Positions 44,516-53,569 of a DNA stretch of 64,000 bases are shown here, piece after piece (the stretch's first letter is position 1; every line of letters begins with the position of its first letter). The stretch covers positions 1,426,001 through 1,490,000 of the forward strand of contig NZ_MAYG01000001.1 in the NCBI RefSeq assembly GCF_001684965.1, written 5' to 3'. The stretch comes from Chryseobacterium arthrosphaerae. GTDB taxonomy: Bacteria; Bacteroidota; Bacteroidia; Flavobacteriales; Weeksellaceae. The translations under genes and the position numbers were made by a program. The notes below the pieces were generated by a model, which was not told the origin of the DNA, did no database searches, and saw nothing but the letters and a program-made list of their open reading frames with translations.

Positions 44516-44650
44516 TAAAAATTAATTTATTTTATCAAATAACTAACAATACTAGCAATTAAACATATCATTGATAATATCGATTAAAAAAGTAAAAATT
44601 GCTCCACCCATAATAAACATTACATTTCATCCCATTAACTCCAACAAAAA

Positions 44651-44673
44651 AGACCCGCAAATTCTGCGGGTCT
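44651..44673 (-). terminator. Terminator of the proline dehydrogenase gene
   Basis: A 9-bp GC-rich stem (AGACCCGCA/TGCGGGTCT) with a 5-nt loop and a minus-strand T-run, 21 nt after the stop. Confidence 0.88.
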
Positions 44674-44694
44674 GATCATTTTTTATAACAATAT

Positions 44695-45864
44695 TTATTG
44701 TTTTTTTCTTCTTTCCAGTTCTTTCTTGATCAATCCAAGCTCTCTTCCGGTCTGTCCGGCTACAGAGGTATTTTCCTGGGCTCTTCTTGTAAGATATGGC
44801 ACCACATCCTTTACAGGTCCGTATGGAAGATATTTAGCCACATTATAGCCTTTATCTGACAAATAGAAGGTGATATTATCACTCATCCCGTAAAGCTGCC
44901 CGAAATACACGTGCGGATTATCATTTTCCAGAGATTTGGCCTTCATTTTATCCATGATCAGCTCTGAAGAAATTTCATTATGAGTTCCAAAGAAAGCAGA
45001 TACTTTATCCAGATGGTTCATTACAAAGTCAATCCCAGCATTATAGTTTCTGTCAGATGCTTCTTTAGTAGGCTGAATCGGATCTTCATATCCTTTTTCT
45101 GCTGCTCTGGCTCTTTCTTTCTCCATATAAGCACCACGAACGATCTTATATCCGATGAAATAATTTTTTTCTCTTGCTCTCTGAAGATGGGCTTCCATAT
45201 ATTCCAGCCTTTTGGTTCTGTACATCTGGATGGTATTCCAAACAATAGGTTTCTGCTGGTTGTATTTCTCCATCATCTCTTCACAAAGGTGATCTGCCGC
45301 ATCCTGCATCCAGGTTTCTTCAGCATCTACCATTACTTTTTTATCATTTTCATGGCAAAGGCTGCACACCTCATCAAATCTTCTTACTACCCTTTCCCAT
45401 TCTTCTTTCTGGCTTGTCGTAAGCTCTGCTCCTTTTCCAACAGCTTCATACAGATCTATTCTTCCGAAAGCGGTAGGCTTAAATACAATAAAAGGAATCG
45501 CCGGATTTCCTACTGAGAACCTCACGATATCCTTGATCTCCTTACATACTGCATCAAATGTTTCCTCATCTTCTTTCCCTTCAATGGAATAATCGAAAAT
45601 ACTTCCAACTCCTCTTTTGAAAAGCTGTTTTACGACTTTCATACTTTCTTCACGGGTTTCACCACCGCAGAACTGCTCAAATAAAGTTTTTTTCACAATT
45701 CCTGTAACGAACGGAAAATTGTTGTGTACAGTGAAATTAAGAACAGAGGTTCCAAGGCTGGTAAGAGCAGGCTGTTCAATCATTTTAAACATCCAGTAAG
45801 CCTTTCTCAATTGTGCATCAGACTTGTCTGCAAATGCAACTTTGGTATCATTAAAAATGGGCAT
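44695..45864 (-). CDS. Proline dehydrogenase
   Basis: FAD-dependent enzyme oxidising proline to pyrroline-5-carboxylate, the first step of proline breakdown; electrons go to the membrane quinone pool. This 389-residue form is monofunctional (no P5C dehydrogenase domain, unlike PutA). Motifs: KVMVDAEETWMQ, YKIVRGAYMEKERARA, FFGTHNEISS and the C-terminal RRAQENTSV, which places the substrate-binding Arg pair. It is transcribed alone, with a TACCTTTG box close upstream. Confidence 0.95.
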   Translation of the reverse strand: MPIFNDTKVAFADKSDAQLRKAYWMFKMIEQPALTSLGTSVLNFTVHNNFPFVTGIVKKTLFEQFCGGETREESMKVVKQLFKRGVGSIFDYSIEGKEDEETFDAVCKEIKDIVRFSVGNPAIPFIVFKPTAFGRIDLYEAVGKGAELTTSQKEEWERVVRRFDEVCSLCHENDKKVMVDAEETWMQDAADHLCEEMMEKYNQQKPIVWNTIQMYRTKRLEYMEAHLQRAREKNYFIGYKIVRGAYMEKERARAAEKGYEDPIQPTKEASDRNYNAGIDFVMNHLDKVSAFFGTHNEISSELIMDKMKAKSLENDNPHVYFGQLYGMSDNITFYLSDKGYNVAKYLPYGPVKDVVPYLTRRAQENTSVAGQTGRELGLIKKELERRKKQ

Positions 45865-45888
45865 TCCTATTTATTAAATTTAGTTATG

Positions 45889-45896
45889 CAAAGGTA
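45889..45896 (-). promoter_or_regulatory. -7 element of proline dehydrogenase
   Basis: Minus-strand TACCTTTG fits TAnnTTTG and ends 24 nt before the ATG. No clear -33 TTG. Confidence 0.5.
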
Positions 45897-45928
45897 ATAA
45901 TAACCTCAGTTTATTTAAAGAATTTTTT

Positions 45929-46858
45929 TTATAATTTATGCTCTATTCCGTTTAAAAGCATTGCAATGATTCCTACAAAAACCCAGAACCGTAATAGATT
46001 CAGAGTAAGGAAGTTGCTCTTTCTGGAAGCATTCAGAAAAAGATAAATACAAAGGATCATAACAAACAGCCCACCTGCAAAGTAATAGGCCATGAATCCG
46101 GAAACTCCTGTTTTGGTAATGATTTTCATCGAAACGGCCATGGTAACCAGCAAAAGAGAGATCAGAATGATTTTCGTATTCCTGCTTTTAAAATAATTGG
46201 GAATGGTAGTATATCCGAATGCTTTGTCAACACTTCTGGTAAGGGTATCTTTTACGATATCGATGCATAAAAGGATCAGGAAAAGGAAAACCGCCATCAG
46301 GAATACTTTTTTGGAAAAGGTCTCGTAGTACACCATCATTCCGAAGAACGGATATAGGGTAAGGCTTACAAAGGTAAGATTGTTTAAAATCAGAATCCTG
46401 CTCAGCTTATGGCTGTAAAACCACATAAAGAACTGATACACTACAAAAAAAACAAAAACATTATGGGAAATTGCCCATGCTACCCCAAGAGAAATAGCAC
46501 TTAATCCCAGGTAAGCGTATAAAAAATATTTCTGCTTGATGAAGCTCTGAACTCTTGTCCGGAAAGGTTTTACGATATGGTCTTTTTCCAGATCATAGAA
46601 CTGGTTGATAATCCCACCGGCCAGAATGGTAAGAACCGTACAGAAAATAATCCCGTGAACCTTGAAATCGAATACAAAGTTTCTGAAAGATTCATCCTGA
46701 TTAAAAAGGAAAAATGTGGAAACGTACAGGGCAAATGTCAACAGAGCGGCTACAAAAAAACGTGCTCCGAGCAGAAAGCCCACGAATTGTGAAAATCTGT
46801 AAAATAGAGATTTTGAAATATAGTTTTTAGATTGGAAAGTTTCCTTTTCAGAATTCAT
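45929..46858 (-). CDS. UbiA-family prenyltransferase
   Basis: A 309-residue membrane prenyltransferase with about eight hydrophobic helices. The first Asp motif is NQFYDLEKDHI and the second is DIVKDTLTRSVD, the Mg-diphosphate sites of the family. In Bacteroidetes such genes are often labelled geranylgeranylglycerol-phosphate geranylgeranyltransferase, but the acceptor is not proven. The second motif is short, with DxxxD instead of the usual longer form. It is separated from the GHMP kinase gene by 10 nt, so the two share an operon and probably a pathway. Confidence 0.88.
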   Translation of the reverse strand: MNSEKETFQSKNYISKSLFYRFSQFVGFLLGARFFVAALLTFALYVSTFFLFNQDESFRNFVFDFKVHGIIFCTVLTILAGGIINQFYDLEKDHIVKPFRTRVQSFIKQKYFLYAYLGLSAISLGVAWAISHNVFVFFVVYQFFMWFYSHKLSRILILNNLTFVSLTLYPFFGMMVYYETFSKKVFLMAVFLFLILLCIDIVKDTLTRSVDKAFGYTTIPNYFKSRNTKIILISLLLVTMAVSMKIITKTGVSGFMAYYFAGGLFVMILCIYLFLNASRKSNFLTLNLLRFWVFVGIIAMLLNGIEHKL

Positions 46859-46868
46859 TCCAATCTGT

Positions 46869-47795
46869 TTAAAATCTGTAAATCACCTCTTTTTGGAAAC
46901 CGTCAAGCATTTTTTCAGCTTTTTCGTAGTCTTTGGTAAATCCCAGAATATATCCACCCCCTCCGCTTCCGCAAAGTTTCAGGTAATATGCATTGGAATC
47001 AAGACCTTTTTTCCAGATCTTGAAAATGCTTTCAGGAATCATAGGGCGGAAATGTTCATAGGCCCAATGGGAAAGCTTTTTCAGGTTTCTGAAAAACGGA
47101 TTCATATCTTTTTTAAGGAATGCATCAATACATGCATTGTTATAGCGAATAAACTCTTCTTTAAGGGTTTTGCGGAAACCTTCGGTCTTCATTTTTTCAA
47201 AGAAGATCTGGATCATAGGCCCCGTTTCTCCGGTAATTCCGGAATCGATCAGGAATATGGCTCCTTTTCCCTCTTCTCCGTCAGGAATAGAAACCCTGTC
47301 TAAATTTTCTTTATTTTCGATAAGAATCGGGAGGTTCATATAGCAGATCAAAGGATCCATCCCTGAACTTTTACCATGGAAATAACTCTCCATTTCACCG
47401 AAAACAGCTTTTAATTTCTTAAGGTTATCTTTTGAAATATTTTCAGGATTCAGTTTGCTGATAGAATATTTTTCAAAAATAGCGGCTACCAGAGCTCCGG
47501 AACTTCCTACTCCATATCCCTGGGGAATGTTGGAATCAAAGAAAAGTCCGTTTGAAATATCATTTTTGAAGCTTTCAATATCCAGTTTAAAATCGTCGGA
47601 AAGATCAAGCGTCATAAGAAAATCTGAATATTTCTGCAGATGTCTGTTGGAATTCAGCTCAAATTCAGAGCTCAGATCTGAAAATTTTAAAGTTCCCTTA
47701 TAGAAGCTGTAAGGTACTACAAGCCCCTGGGAATCTTCAATCATTCCATATTCTCCAAACAGGATTATTTTTGCATAAAATAAAGGGTTGGTCAT
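46869..47795 (-). CDS. GHMP-family kinase, mevalonate-kinase-like
   Basis: A 308-residue GHMP kinase. The start at 47795 (MTNPLFYAKIILFGEYGM) gives the mevalonate-kinase N-terminus; the frame continues upstream, but that part codes a doubtful prefix. The phosphate-binding loop is GYGVGSSGALVAAIFE, with KSSGMDPLICY and the C-terminal LKLCGSGGGGYILGF completing the family motifs. The pattern fits mevalonate kinase of the flavobacterial mevalonate pathway. Phosphomevalonate kinase and decarboxylase genes are not here. It is upstream of UbiA. Confidence 0.88.
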   Translation of the reverse strand: MTNPLFYAKIILFGEYGMIEDSQGLVVPYSFYKGTLKFSDLSSEFELNSNRHLQKYSDFLMTLDLSDDFKLDIESFKNDISNGLFFDSNIPQGYGVGSSGALVAAIFEKYSISKLNPENISKDNLKKLKAVFGEMESYFHGKSSGMDPLICYMNLPILIENKENLDRVSIPDGEEGKGAIFLIDSGITGETGPMIQIFFEKMKTEGFRKTLKEEFIRYNNACIDAFLKKDMNPFFRNLKKLSHWAYEHFRPMIPESIFKIWKKGLDSNAYYLKLCGSGGGGYILGFTKDYEKAEKMLDGFQKEVIYRF

Positions 47796-47910
47796 ATTGA
47801 CAATAAATCTTTTTGCAAAGTTAAAAATTATTCCGCTGAATATAAGCAAAACTCAGGCCGAATATCAGCTTTTTTATTTTACAGCACTGATTACTGCTCT
47901 AAAATAACAA

Positions 47911-47935
47911 AAAAGCCTGAGAATTTCAGGCTTTT
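47911..47935 (-). terminator. Terminator of the T9SS metalloprotease gene
   Basis: A perfect 10-bp stem (AAAAGCCTGA/TCAGGCTTTT) with a 5-nt loop and a minus-strand T-run. Confidence 0.85.
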
Positions 47936-47954
47936 TAATCATTATTATTCGGAT

Positions 47955-50135
47955 TTACTGTTTGATCAGTTTCTTGTTGACGGTCTGCTTCTCCGTTTCA
48001 ATCGTTATTACATAGTTTCCGGTCTGGATTGCTGAAAGACTGATCTCCTGCTTATTTCCTTTTAAAGAGATGTCTGAGATTACCATTCTTCCCGATTCAT
48101 CATAAATTCTGTATGCCTTTAATGCTTCTTTTGACGAAATAGTGAGTGTATTTCCGGCAGGATTCGGATAGATACCTACTGTATTATTTTTCACATTTAC
48201 ATCTTCAACTCCTAAAACAGCACAGGAGAAACCTGCTTTCCACCCGATGCCATTTACTTCCGGATCTGACACAAATTTTACGGTAATGGCCCCTGAAGGA
48301 TCTGTAGAGGTAAACGGCCCGGGGATTGTAGTTCCTGACAATTTATTCCCATTGGGAAATAATGGTGAAGCTGTGGAAGGTCCGTTATACACATACATAA
48401 AGTCATAATCCTGCTCTGTCCCGAATTCTGTAAACGTCATGGTCATGGATGAACCGGAGGCCGGATAGAATGTTTTTACAATTTCCTGATTATTTCCGTA
48501 GTTTGCATTGGCACCTCCTGTATCAAGGAACTGGACTCCCTCGCACCAGGCTGCATCTGTCAGGAATAATCCCGATTTCTGATAATATGTTTCGTTGGCA
48601 CATGGCCCCACCGCTTCTATTTTATAATAAGTTCCCGGCTGAAGGTTGGCAATATTGAAATTTGCAGTGTTTGTATTTCCTGCGGTCACCGCTGTTCCGT
48701 CCAATTGGGTCACTTTATATTTCCATGAAGAAGATATAGCATCTGTGATCAGTATACTGGCTGAATTCTGCGTGGTAGAAGTAGCGGCAACAGAAGAGAT
48801 ACTAGGTACGCAGGAAGTGGTACAATTCGTTCCCAGACAAGGCTTGGAATCAATTGTATTTCTGATCAGGGCAGCAGGCTGGTCTCCAAAACCGTTACTG
48901 AAGTTGATTCCGATCCCGGACATCAGATGGCAGTAGCTCATAATGGTACCTGAAGGCGGCAGTACATTGCTCGTACAGATCAATCCTTCGTTTGTTATGA
49001 TCGATGGCATTGCTGTGGGCCCACACCAGTCAATCGGGGTATTGTTTCCGTTCCAGGCACAGGCATGAGTATGCGGAGATCCCAAACTATGTCCCATTTC
49101 GTGGGTCATTGCCTGAATGGTCCATGAATATACCGGTACGTTGTTATATGTCTGATTGATTCCAGAATAAGCGTGTGCATACGTTTTACACAGTGAATTC
49201 AGGTAGGCCACGCTTGTTGTACTCGGAGCATTGATCAAATGAGCAAGGTCTCCGTTAAAAACCTGTCTGTTAGCTGAAAATTTGGCCAAATTACTGCTCG
49301 GATTTCCGGTATAAGGATCTGCTGTGGTCCAGATATAAACTTCATTCAGAGCGGTTCTTATGTCGTCGTTCGTATAAAGGGTAGCGATGTTATTGTGAAT
49401 CGCTGTAATCCAGTTTGTAACTGTTGTGGTATTGGAACCATTATTCTGATAGGGCTTATAGCAGATTTCATAATAAATTCTCACACAGTTTTGTGTTAAA
49501 GTCTTTTTCTGGGCTAATCCGGGATCATAGGAAATTTTCTCTCCCTGATTTTCTTTCAGTTCATCAATGCCGCAGATAAAAGGGTTTGTTCCGGTCAGCT
49601 TTGAATCTGAATAGCTTACAAAGTCATTAGCATTTTTGGCTTTTCCAAGTACGATATTTCCCAGTTCTGGGGTAGAAGCCACTCCTGCCACATCATTATC
49701 AAAGAAACTGAAAGCCACCACAGAGCTGCTGTTTCCTTTTACAATTCCCTGATAATACACTCCCGGAGTATAATTTACTGTTTTTCCTTTATTGGTTACT
49801 ACCTTGAAATTGCTGGTGAAAATCTGATTCTTATACATTTCAACAGTGATCTGCTGGTTTCCGTTAAAAGGAAATGAAATTTCAATAAATTCAGGTTTTT
49901 CACTGATCAGTCTTTTCAGTTCGGCAGACTTAAGAGAAATAACAGTAATATCTGTTGCAGCCCGTCTGTATTCTGCTAATTTATCAGGAGCCTGACTGAC
50001 TTCAAACAAATCATATTTTTTTATTTCAGTTTTTCCGGCATGGTAGTCTGATACTTTTTGAGCTACCGGTCTCAATTTTTGAGAAAAACAGAGAATACAG
50101 CATTGCAGAAAGCAAAGCAATAGAATTTTTTTCAT
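47955..50135 (-). CDS. Secreted metzincin metalloprotease with Fn3, CUB and T9SS domains
   Basis: A 726-residue secreted protease. Order: signal peptide (MKKILLLCFLQCCILCFSQ); a ~170-residue propeptide; a reprolysin-like catalytic domain with the zinc site HEMGHSLGSPHTH near residue 345 (HEXXHXXGXXH) and a Met-turn-like SYCHLMSG; a fibronectin-type domain (ASILITDAISSSWKYKV ... LQPGTYYKIEAVG); a CUB-like domain (SMTMTFTEFGTEQDYDFMYVY); and a type A sorting domain (VGIYPNPAGNTLTISS ... VNKKLIKQ). It is probably exported by T9SS and degrades proteins outside the cell. Confidence 0.93.
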   Translation of the reverse strand: MKKILLLCFLQCCILCFSQKLRPVAQKVSDYHAGKTEIKKYDLFEVSQAPDKLAEYRRAATDITVISLKSAELKRLISEKPEFIEISFPFNGNQQITVEMYKNQIFTSNFKVVTNKGKTVNYTPGVYYQGIVKGNSSSVVAFSFFDNDVAGVASTPELGNIVLGKAKNANDFVSYSDSKLTGTNPFICGIDELKENQGEKISYDPGLAQKKTLTQNCVRIYYEICYKPYQNNGSNTTTVTNWITAIHNNIATLYTNDDIRTALNEVYIWTTADPYTGNPSSNLAKFSANRQVFNGDLAHLINAPSTTSVAYLNSLCKTYAHAYSGINQTYNNVPVYSWTIQAMTHEMGHSLGSPHTHACAWNGNNTPIDWCGPTAMPSIITNEGLICTSNVLPPSGTIMSYCHLMSGIGINFSNGFGDQPAALIRNTIDSKPCLGTNCTTSCVPSISSVAATSTTQNSASILITDAISSSWKYKVTQLDGTAVTAGNTNTANFNIANLQPGTYYKIEAVGPCANETYYQKSGLFLTDAAWCEGVQFLDTGGANANYGNNQEIVKTFYPASGSSMTMTFTEFGTEQDYDFMYVYNGPSTASPLFPNGNKLSGTTIPGPFTSTDPSGAITVKFVSDPEVNGIGWKAGFSCAVLGVEDVNVKNNTVGIYPNPAGNTLTISSKEALKAYRIYDESGRMVISDISLKGNKQEISLSAIQTGNYVITIETEKQTVNKKLIKQ

Positions 50136-50286
50136 AGTCTTAATAATTAGGTTTTATTTTTCACAAATAAACAAAAAAAATCAAAACATAGTGAAAAATA
50201 GCTACTATTTAACCAAAACCACCATAGGCCTTATAACAGATAAAGCTAACCTATTGAATATTTGATTTTAATTCTTAGAAAATAAA

Positions 50287-50311
50287 AAAGACGTTAAAAA
50301 ATAACGTCTTT
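50287..50311 (-). terminator. Terminator of the Atg22-like MFS gene
   Basis: A 10-bp stem (AAAGACGTTA/TAACGTCTTT) with a 5-A loop and a minus-strand T-run, just after the stop. Confidence 0.78.
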
Positions 50312-50316
50312 CATTT

Positions 50317-51807
50317 TTATAAAGTTTCTCTGTCTTTTCGCATTTTTACTTTCAGGAATCTGATGAGTATCAATCCCGCCCCGAAGAATACTGTCATTGA
50401 CAATGCTGCAATCCGCATATTATTGAAATGCTCAATCAGCGTTGCAAAGATAAATGTACCGATAATGATGGCGATCTTTTCCAGTACATCATAGAAGCTG
50501 AAATAGGTTGTATTTTCCATAGAGTTTTCCGGAAGCAGCTTTGAGTAAGTGGATCTCGACATTGCCTGAAGGCCTCCCATTACCAAACCTACAACGGCAG
50601 CTACCCCATAGAACTGATATTCTACGGTCGGATTTTCTTTATTTAAGAAATAAGCCCATACACAGGCTACAATCCATAGTATAATGGCAATTGAGATCAC
50701 GTTTCTGTTTCCTATCCTTTTCGATAATCTGGAGAAAATAACAGCTCCGATGATGGCTTCTATCTGGATCACCAAAAGGGTCCCGATCAGCTTATCCTGA
50801 GCAAGGTTGATCTCACTTTTGCCAAACAGGGTTGCCATCAGAAATATCGTCTGCATCCCTACACTGTAGAAAAAGAAACTCGACAGGAAAAATTTAAGAT
50901 TTCTGTCTTTAAAGAGCTCACCTCCCACTTTGAACAGCTCATGGAAGCTTTCTTTTGCAATATCTTTATAGAAGCTCATATTGTCTTTCAATACTTCGAA
51001 GAAACCTCCCTGCTCTTCATGTTTTTTGAAGATATTCTTGTAATTCAGAAGTACAAGATCTTTAGGAAGTTTGTCTTTCACATCCCCAAACTGAGGAAGG
51101 TGTTTAAACGTATATTGAGAGAATCCGAACCACCAAGCTCCTGTTAACAGGAAACTGATTCTTGTGAATAAAAGCTGCTGTGCCGCTCCTTTGGCAAAAA
51201 CCTGGATCAGGACTAAACAGATGACCACCAATACTACAGAACCGATATATCCGTAGACATATCCTCTCGCAGAAAGGGCATCCTGACGGTCCGGAGTGGC
51301 AATATCCGGAAGGAATGAGTTGTAAAACACCAAACTTCCCCAGAACCCGACACTGGCTGTAATACTGAAGAGAAGCCCCAGAAATACATTATGCATTCCT
51401 GTAAACATTGCCAATCCCATACAGGATGTAGCTCCCAGGTAACAGAAGAACTGCAGGAATGATTTTTTGTTTCCGATGGTATCTGCCAGGGAAGATAAAA
51501 ACGGGGATAATAATACTACGATAAAGAATGATATCGTCAGTGAATATCCATACACGGCATCCGGCTGGTATTCTTCCCCAAAAATTCTGATCATATGCCT
51601 TACCGGAACATCAATCCATGTTTTGGTTTCTGCTACATATTCTTTCTTTTCATACGCTGTGGTAAGAATGGAATAATAAATAGGGAAAATGGTGGAGGTA
51701 ATGACCAGGGAATACACGGAGTTTGCCCAGTCATATACAGCCCAGGCTTTCATAATCTTCGGATTATTCTTTATGTTTTTAGGCTGTCGATTCTCAGTTT
51801 CAGACAT
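50317..51807 (-). CDS. MFS transporter, Atg22-like
   Basis: A 496-residue major-facilitator protein with about 12 hydrophobic helices. The N-terminal KAWAVYDWANSVYSLVITST is the signature of the Atg22-like MFS group (UMF22), which includes amino-acid effluxers of fungal vacuoles and many bacterial members of unknown substrate. MGGLQAMSRSTYSKLLPE is also characteristic. The first ~18 residues (MSETENRQPKNIKNNPKI) are polar and not needed; the ATG at codon 19 is an alternative start. A TATATTTG box lies only 2 nt before the first ATG, so the real start may be the later one. Confidence 0.85.
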   Translation of the reverse strand: MSETENRQPKNIKNNPKIMKAWAVYDWANSVYSLVITSTIFPIYYSILTTAYEKKEYVAETKTWIDVPVRHMIRIFGEEYQPDAVYGYSLTISFFIVVLLSPFLSSLADTIGNKKSFLQFFCYLGATSCMGLAMFTGMHNVFLGLLFSITASVGFWGSLVFYNSFLPDIATPDRQDALSARGYVYGYIGSVVLVVICLVLIQVFAKGAAQQLLFTRISFLLTGAWWFGFSQYTFKHLPQFGDVKDKLPKDLVLLNYKNIFKKHEEQGGFFEVLKDNMSFYKDIAKESFHELFKVGGELFKDRNLKFFLSSFFFYSVGMQTIFLMATLFGKSEINLAQDKLIGTLLVIQIEAIIGAVIFSRLSKRIGNRNVISIAIILWIVACVWAYFLNKENPTVEYQFYGVAAVVGLVMGGLQAMSRSTYSKLLPENSMENTTYFSFYDVLEKIAIIIGTFIFATLIEHFNNMRIAALSMTVFFGAGLILIRFLKVKMRKDRETL

Positions 51808-51842
51808 TTCAAATATATATTAGTAGCACAAAAATAAAAAAA

Positions 51843-51891
51843 CCATTAAGAAATGGATAAGTTTTTAAAAAAATTATCGATTCCTTAATGG
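51843..51891 (-). terminator. Stem-loop after the thiolase gene
   Basis: Arms CCATTAAGAAATGGATAA (51843-51860) and its near-complement (51874-51891) pair at 16 of 18 positions around a 13-nt A/T loop. It lies between the thiolase stop and the MFS start and can end thiolase transcripts. Confidence 0.65.
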
Positions 51892-51913
51892 CAATATATT
51901 CTGAAACAGAATA

Positions 51914-53092
51914 TTAGATATTTTCAATCACAATCGCAGAGGCACCTCCACCACCGTTGCAGATCGCAGCAGCACCATATTTTGCGTTGTTTTGTTTCAA
52001 TACGTTGATCAGGGTAACAATAATTCTTGAACCTGAACTTCCCAGTGGGTGTCCTAAAGCTACCGCTCCTCCGTTTACGTTTACTTTGGAAGCGTCTAGT
52101 CCCAAGATCTGATTGTTGGCCAATCCTACTACCGAGAACGCTTCGTTGAATTCAAAGAAATCGATATCTGACAGTTCTAAACCAGCTTTTTTAAGAGCAA
52201 TTGGCAATGCCTTTGCCGGTGCCGTTGTAAAGTTTTCAGGCTCCTGTGCTGCATCTGCATAAGAAACGATTTTTGCCAAAGGCTTAAGACCTAATTCCTC
52301 CATTTTTTCTTTGGAAACAAGGATCAATGCAGAAGCTCCGTCGTTCAAAGTAGATGCATTGGCAGCCGTTACTGTTCCTTCTTCTTTTTTGAATACGGTA
52401 GGAAGGGTTGAAATTCTGTCGAAGTTTACTGCTTTGTACTCTTCATCTTCAGCAAAGATTACAGGCTCCCCTTTTCTCTGAGGAATAGAAACCGGTACAA
52501 TTTCTTCATTGAATTTTCCTTCACTCCATGCTTTTGCAGATCTTTTGTAAGATTCTACAGCGAAGTTATCCTGGTCTTCTCTTGTAATATTATAGTCAGC
52601 AGCACATTTCTCTGCACAAACACCCATGTGTACTTTGTTGTATACGTCTGTAAGACCGTCAAGTACCATTCCGTCCTGCATTTTGATATCTCCTAGCTTT
52701 GTAGCCACTCTTGCGTTGTAATAGTGGGGTACCAAAGACATATTTTCCATACCTCCTGCAACAATTACCTCTGCATCTCCGGCTTTGATTGCCTGAGCAG
52801 CCATCGTTACAGCCTTCATTCCTGAAGCACAAACTTTATTGACCGTAGTAGAAGGGGTATTGATTGAAAGACCTGCTCCCAAAGCTACCTGGCGAGCCGG
52901 CGCCTGCCCTTCTCCTGCCTGTAAAACATTACCCATATAAATCTCCTGAACATTCGCAGGATCTAAACCGATTTTATCTAATGCTCCCTTTACAGCAGTA
53001 GCTCCCAATTTTGTAGCCGGAACTGTTGACAGACTTCCCATAAAACTTCCCATAGGGGTTCTTACTGCGGAAACAATGAATACTTCTTTCAT
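51914..53092 (-). CDS. Acetyl-CoA C-acyltransferase (thiolase)
   Basis: Thiolase of 392 residues, cleaving or condensing beta-ketoacyl-CoA. Catalytic residues are visible: the nucleophilic Cys in VNKVCASGMKAV, His in FNEAFSVV and the later GHPLGSSGSRI, and Cys in ICNGGGGASA. Length and motifs are intact. It could act in fatty-acid oxidation with EtfAB, or condense two acetyl-CoA for mevalonate synthesis. Sequence alone does not tell. The small secreted-protein gene lies 57 nt upstream. Confidence 0.96.
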   Translation of the reverse strand: MKEVFIVSAVRTPMGSFMGSLSTVPATKLGATAVKGALDKIGLDPANVQEIYMGNVLQAGEGQAPARQVALGAGLSINTPSTTVNKVCASGMKAVTMAAQAIKAGDAEVIVAGGMENMSLVPHYYNARVATKLGDIKMQDGMVLDGLTDVYNKVHMGVCAEKCAADYNITREDQDNFAVESYKRSAKAWSEGKFNEEIVPVSIPQRKGEPVIFAEDEEYKAVNFDRISTLPTVFKKEEGTVTAANASTLNDGASALILVSKEKMEELGLKPLAKIVSYADAAQEPENFTTAPAKALPIALKKAGLELSDIDFFEFNEAFSVVGLANNQILGLDASKVNVNGGAVALGHPLGSSGSRIIVTLINVLKQNNAKYGAAAICNGGGGASAIVIENI

Positions 53093-53149
53093 GTATATAA
53101 TTTTTATTTTTAGCTTAAACGGAACGGCTGTTCCATTGTATATTTAAAT

Positions 53150-53569
53150 TTATTTTACTTTTATGTAGACCATGTCAAACTCAGATCCTTCAATCTTGGA
53201 ACTGACCTTAATGAGGTTGTCCTGAGTTGCTACGACTTTATTATTGAAGACATCTCCTATCTGTGCAGGATCATTCTTATCAGACTTTTCCAACACGATT
53301 GCTTTGTAATTGCAGTCGTCCACAAAAACCAATGTAGATTTTATATAATCTTTTCCGTTGTTGAAATATTCGGTCTGCACATTGTCTTTAATGATCATGT
53401 GCCATATAGCTTCCGGATAGTTGGCCCGTAAAAATTTTCCTTCTCTGATATGGGCACATTTAGCAGGATTATCCGGCTTTTTCTCTTCTGTTTTCTGAGC
53501 CTGAACCTGTACAGCGGTCATCAAAAACAACACTCCTGCCGCTAGTATTTTTAAATGCTTCATATTCAT
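53150..53569 (-). CDS. Small exported protein of unknown function
   Basis: A 139-residue protein with a signal peptide (KHLKILAAGVLFLMTAVQVQAQ). The start at 53569 overlaps the stop of the upstream gene as ATGA, which supports it and indicates translational coupling; a second ATG at 53563 is also possible. The mature part is mixed alpha/beta (KFLRANYPEAIWHMIIKD ... FVDDCNYKAIVLEKSDKN). I recognise no family. It probably acts in the periplasm. Confidence 0.7.
   Translation of the reverse strand: MNMKHLKILAAGVLFLMTAVQVQAQKTEEKKPDNPAKCAHIREGKFLRANYPEAIWHMIIKDNVQTEYFNNGKDYIKSTLVFVDDCNYKAIVLEKSDKNDPAQIGDVFNNKVVATQDNLIKVSSKIEGSEFDMVYIKVK

Noticed and set aside
51810..51817. TATATTTG as promoter of the Atg22-like MFS gene
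   Set aside because: It lies 2 nt before the listed ATG. This only works if translation starts at a later ATG, so I do not list it as a promoter.
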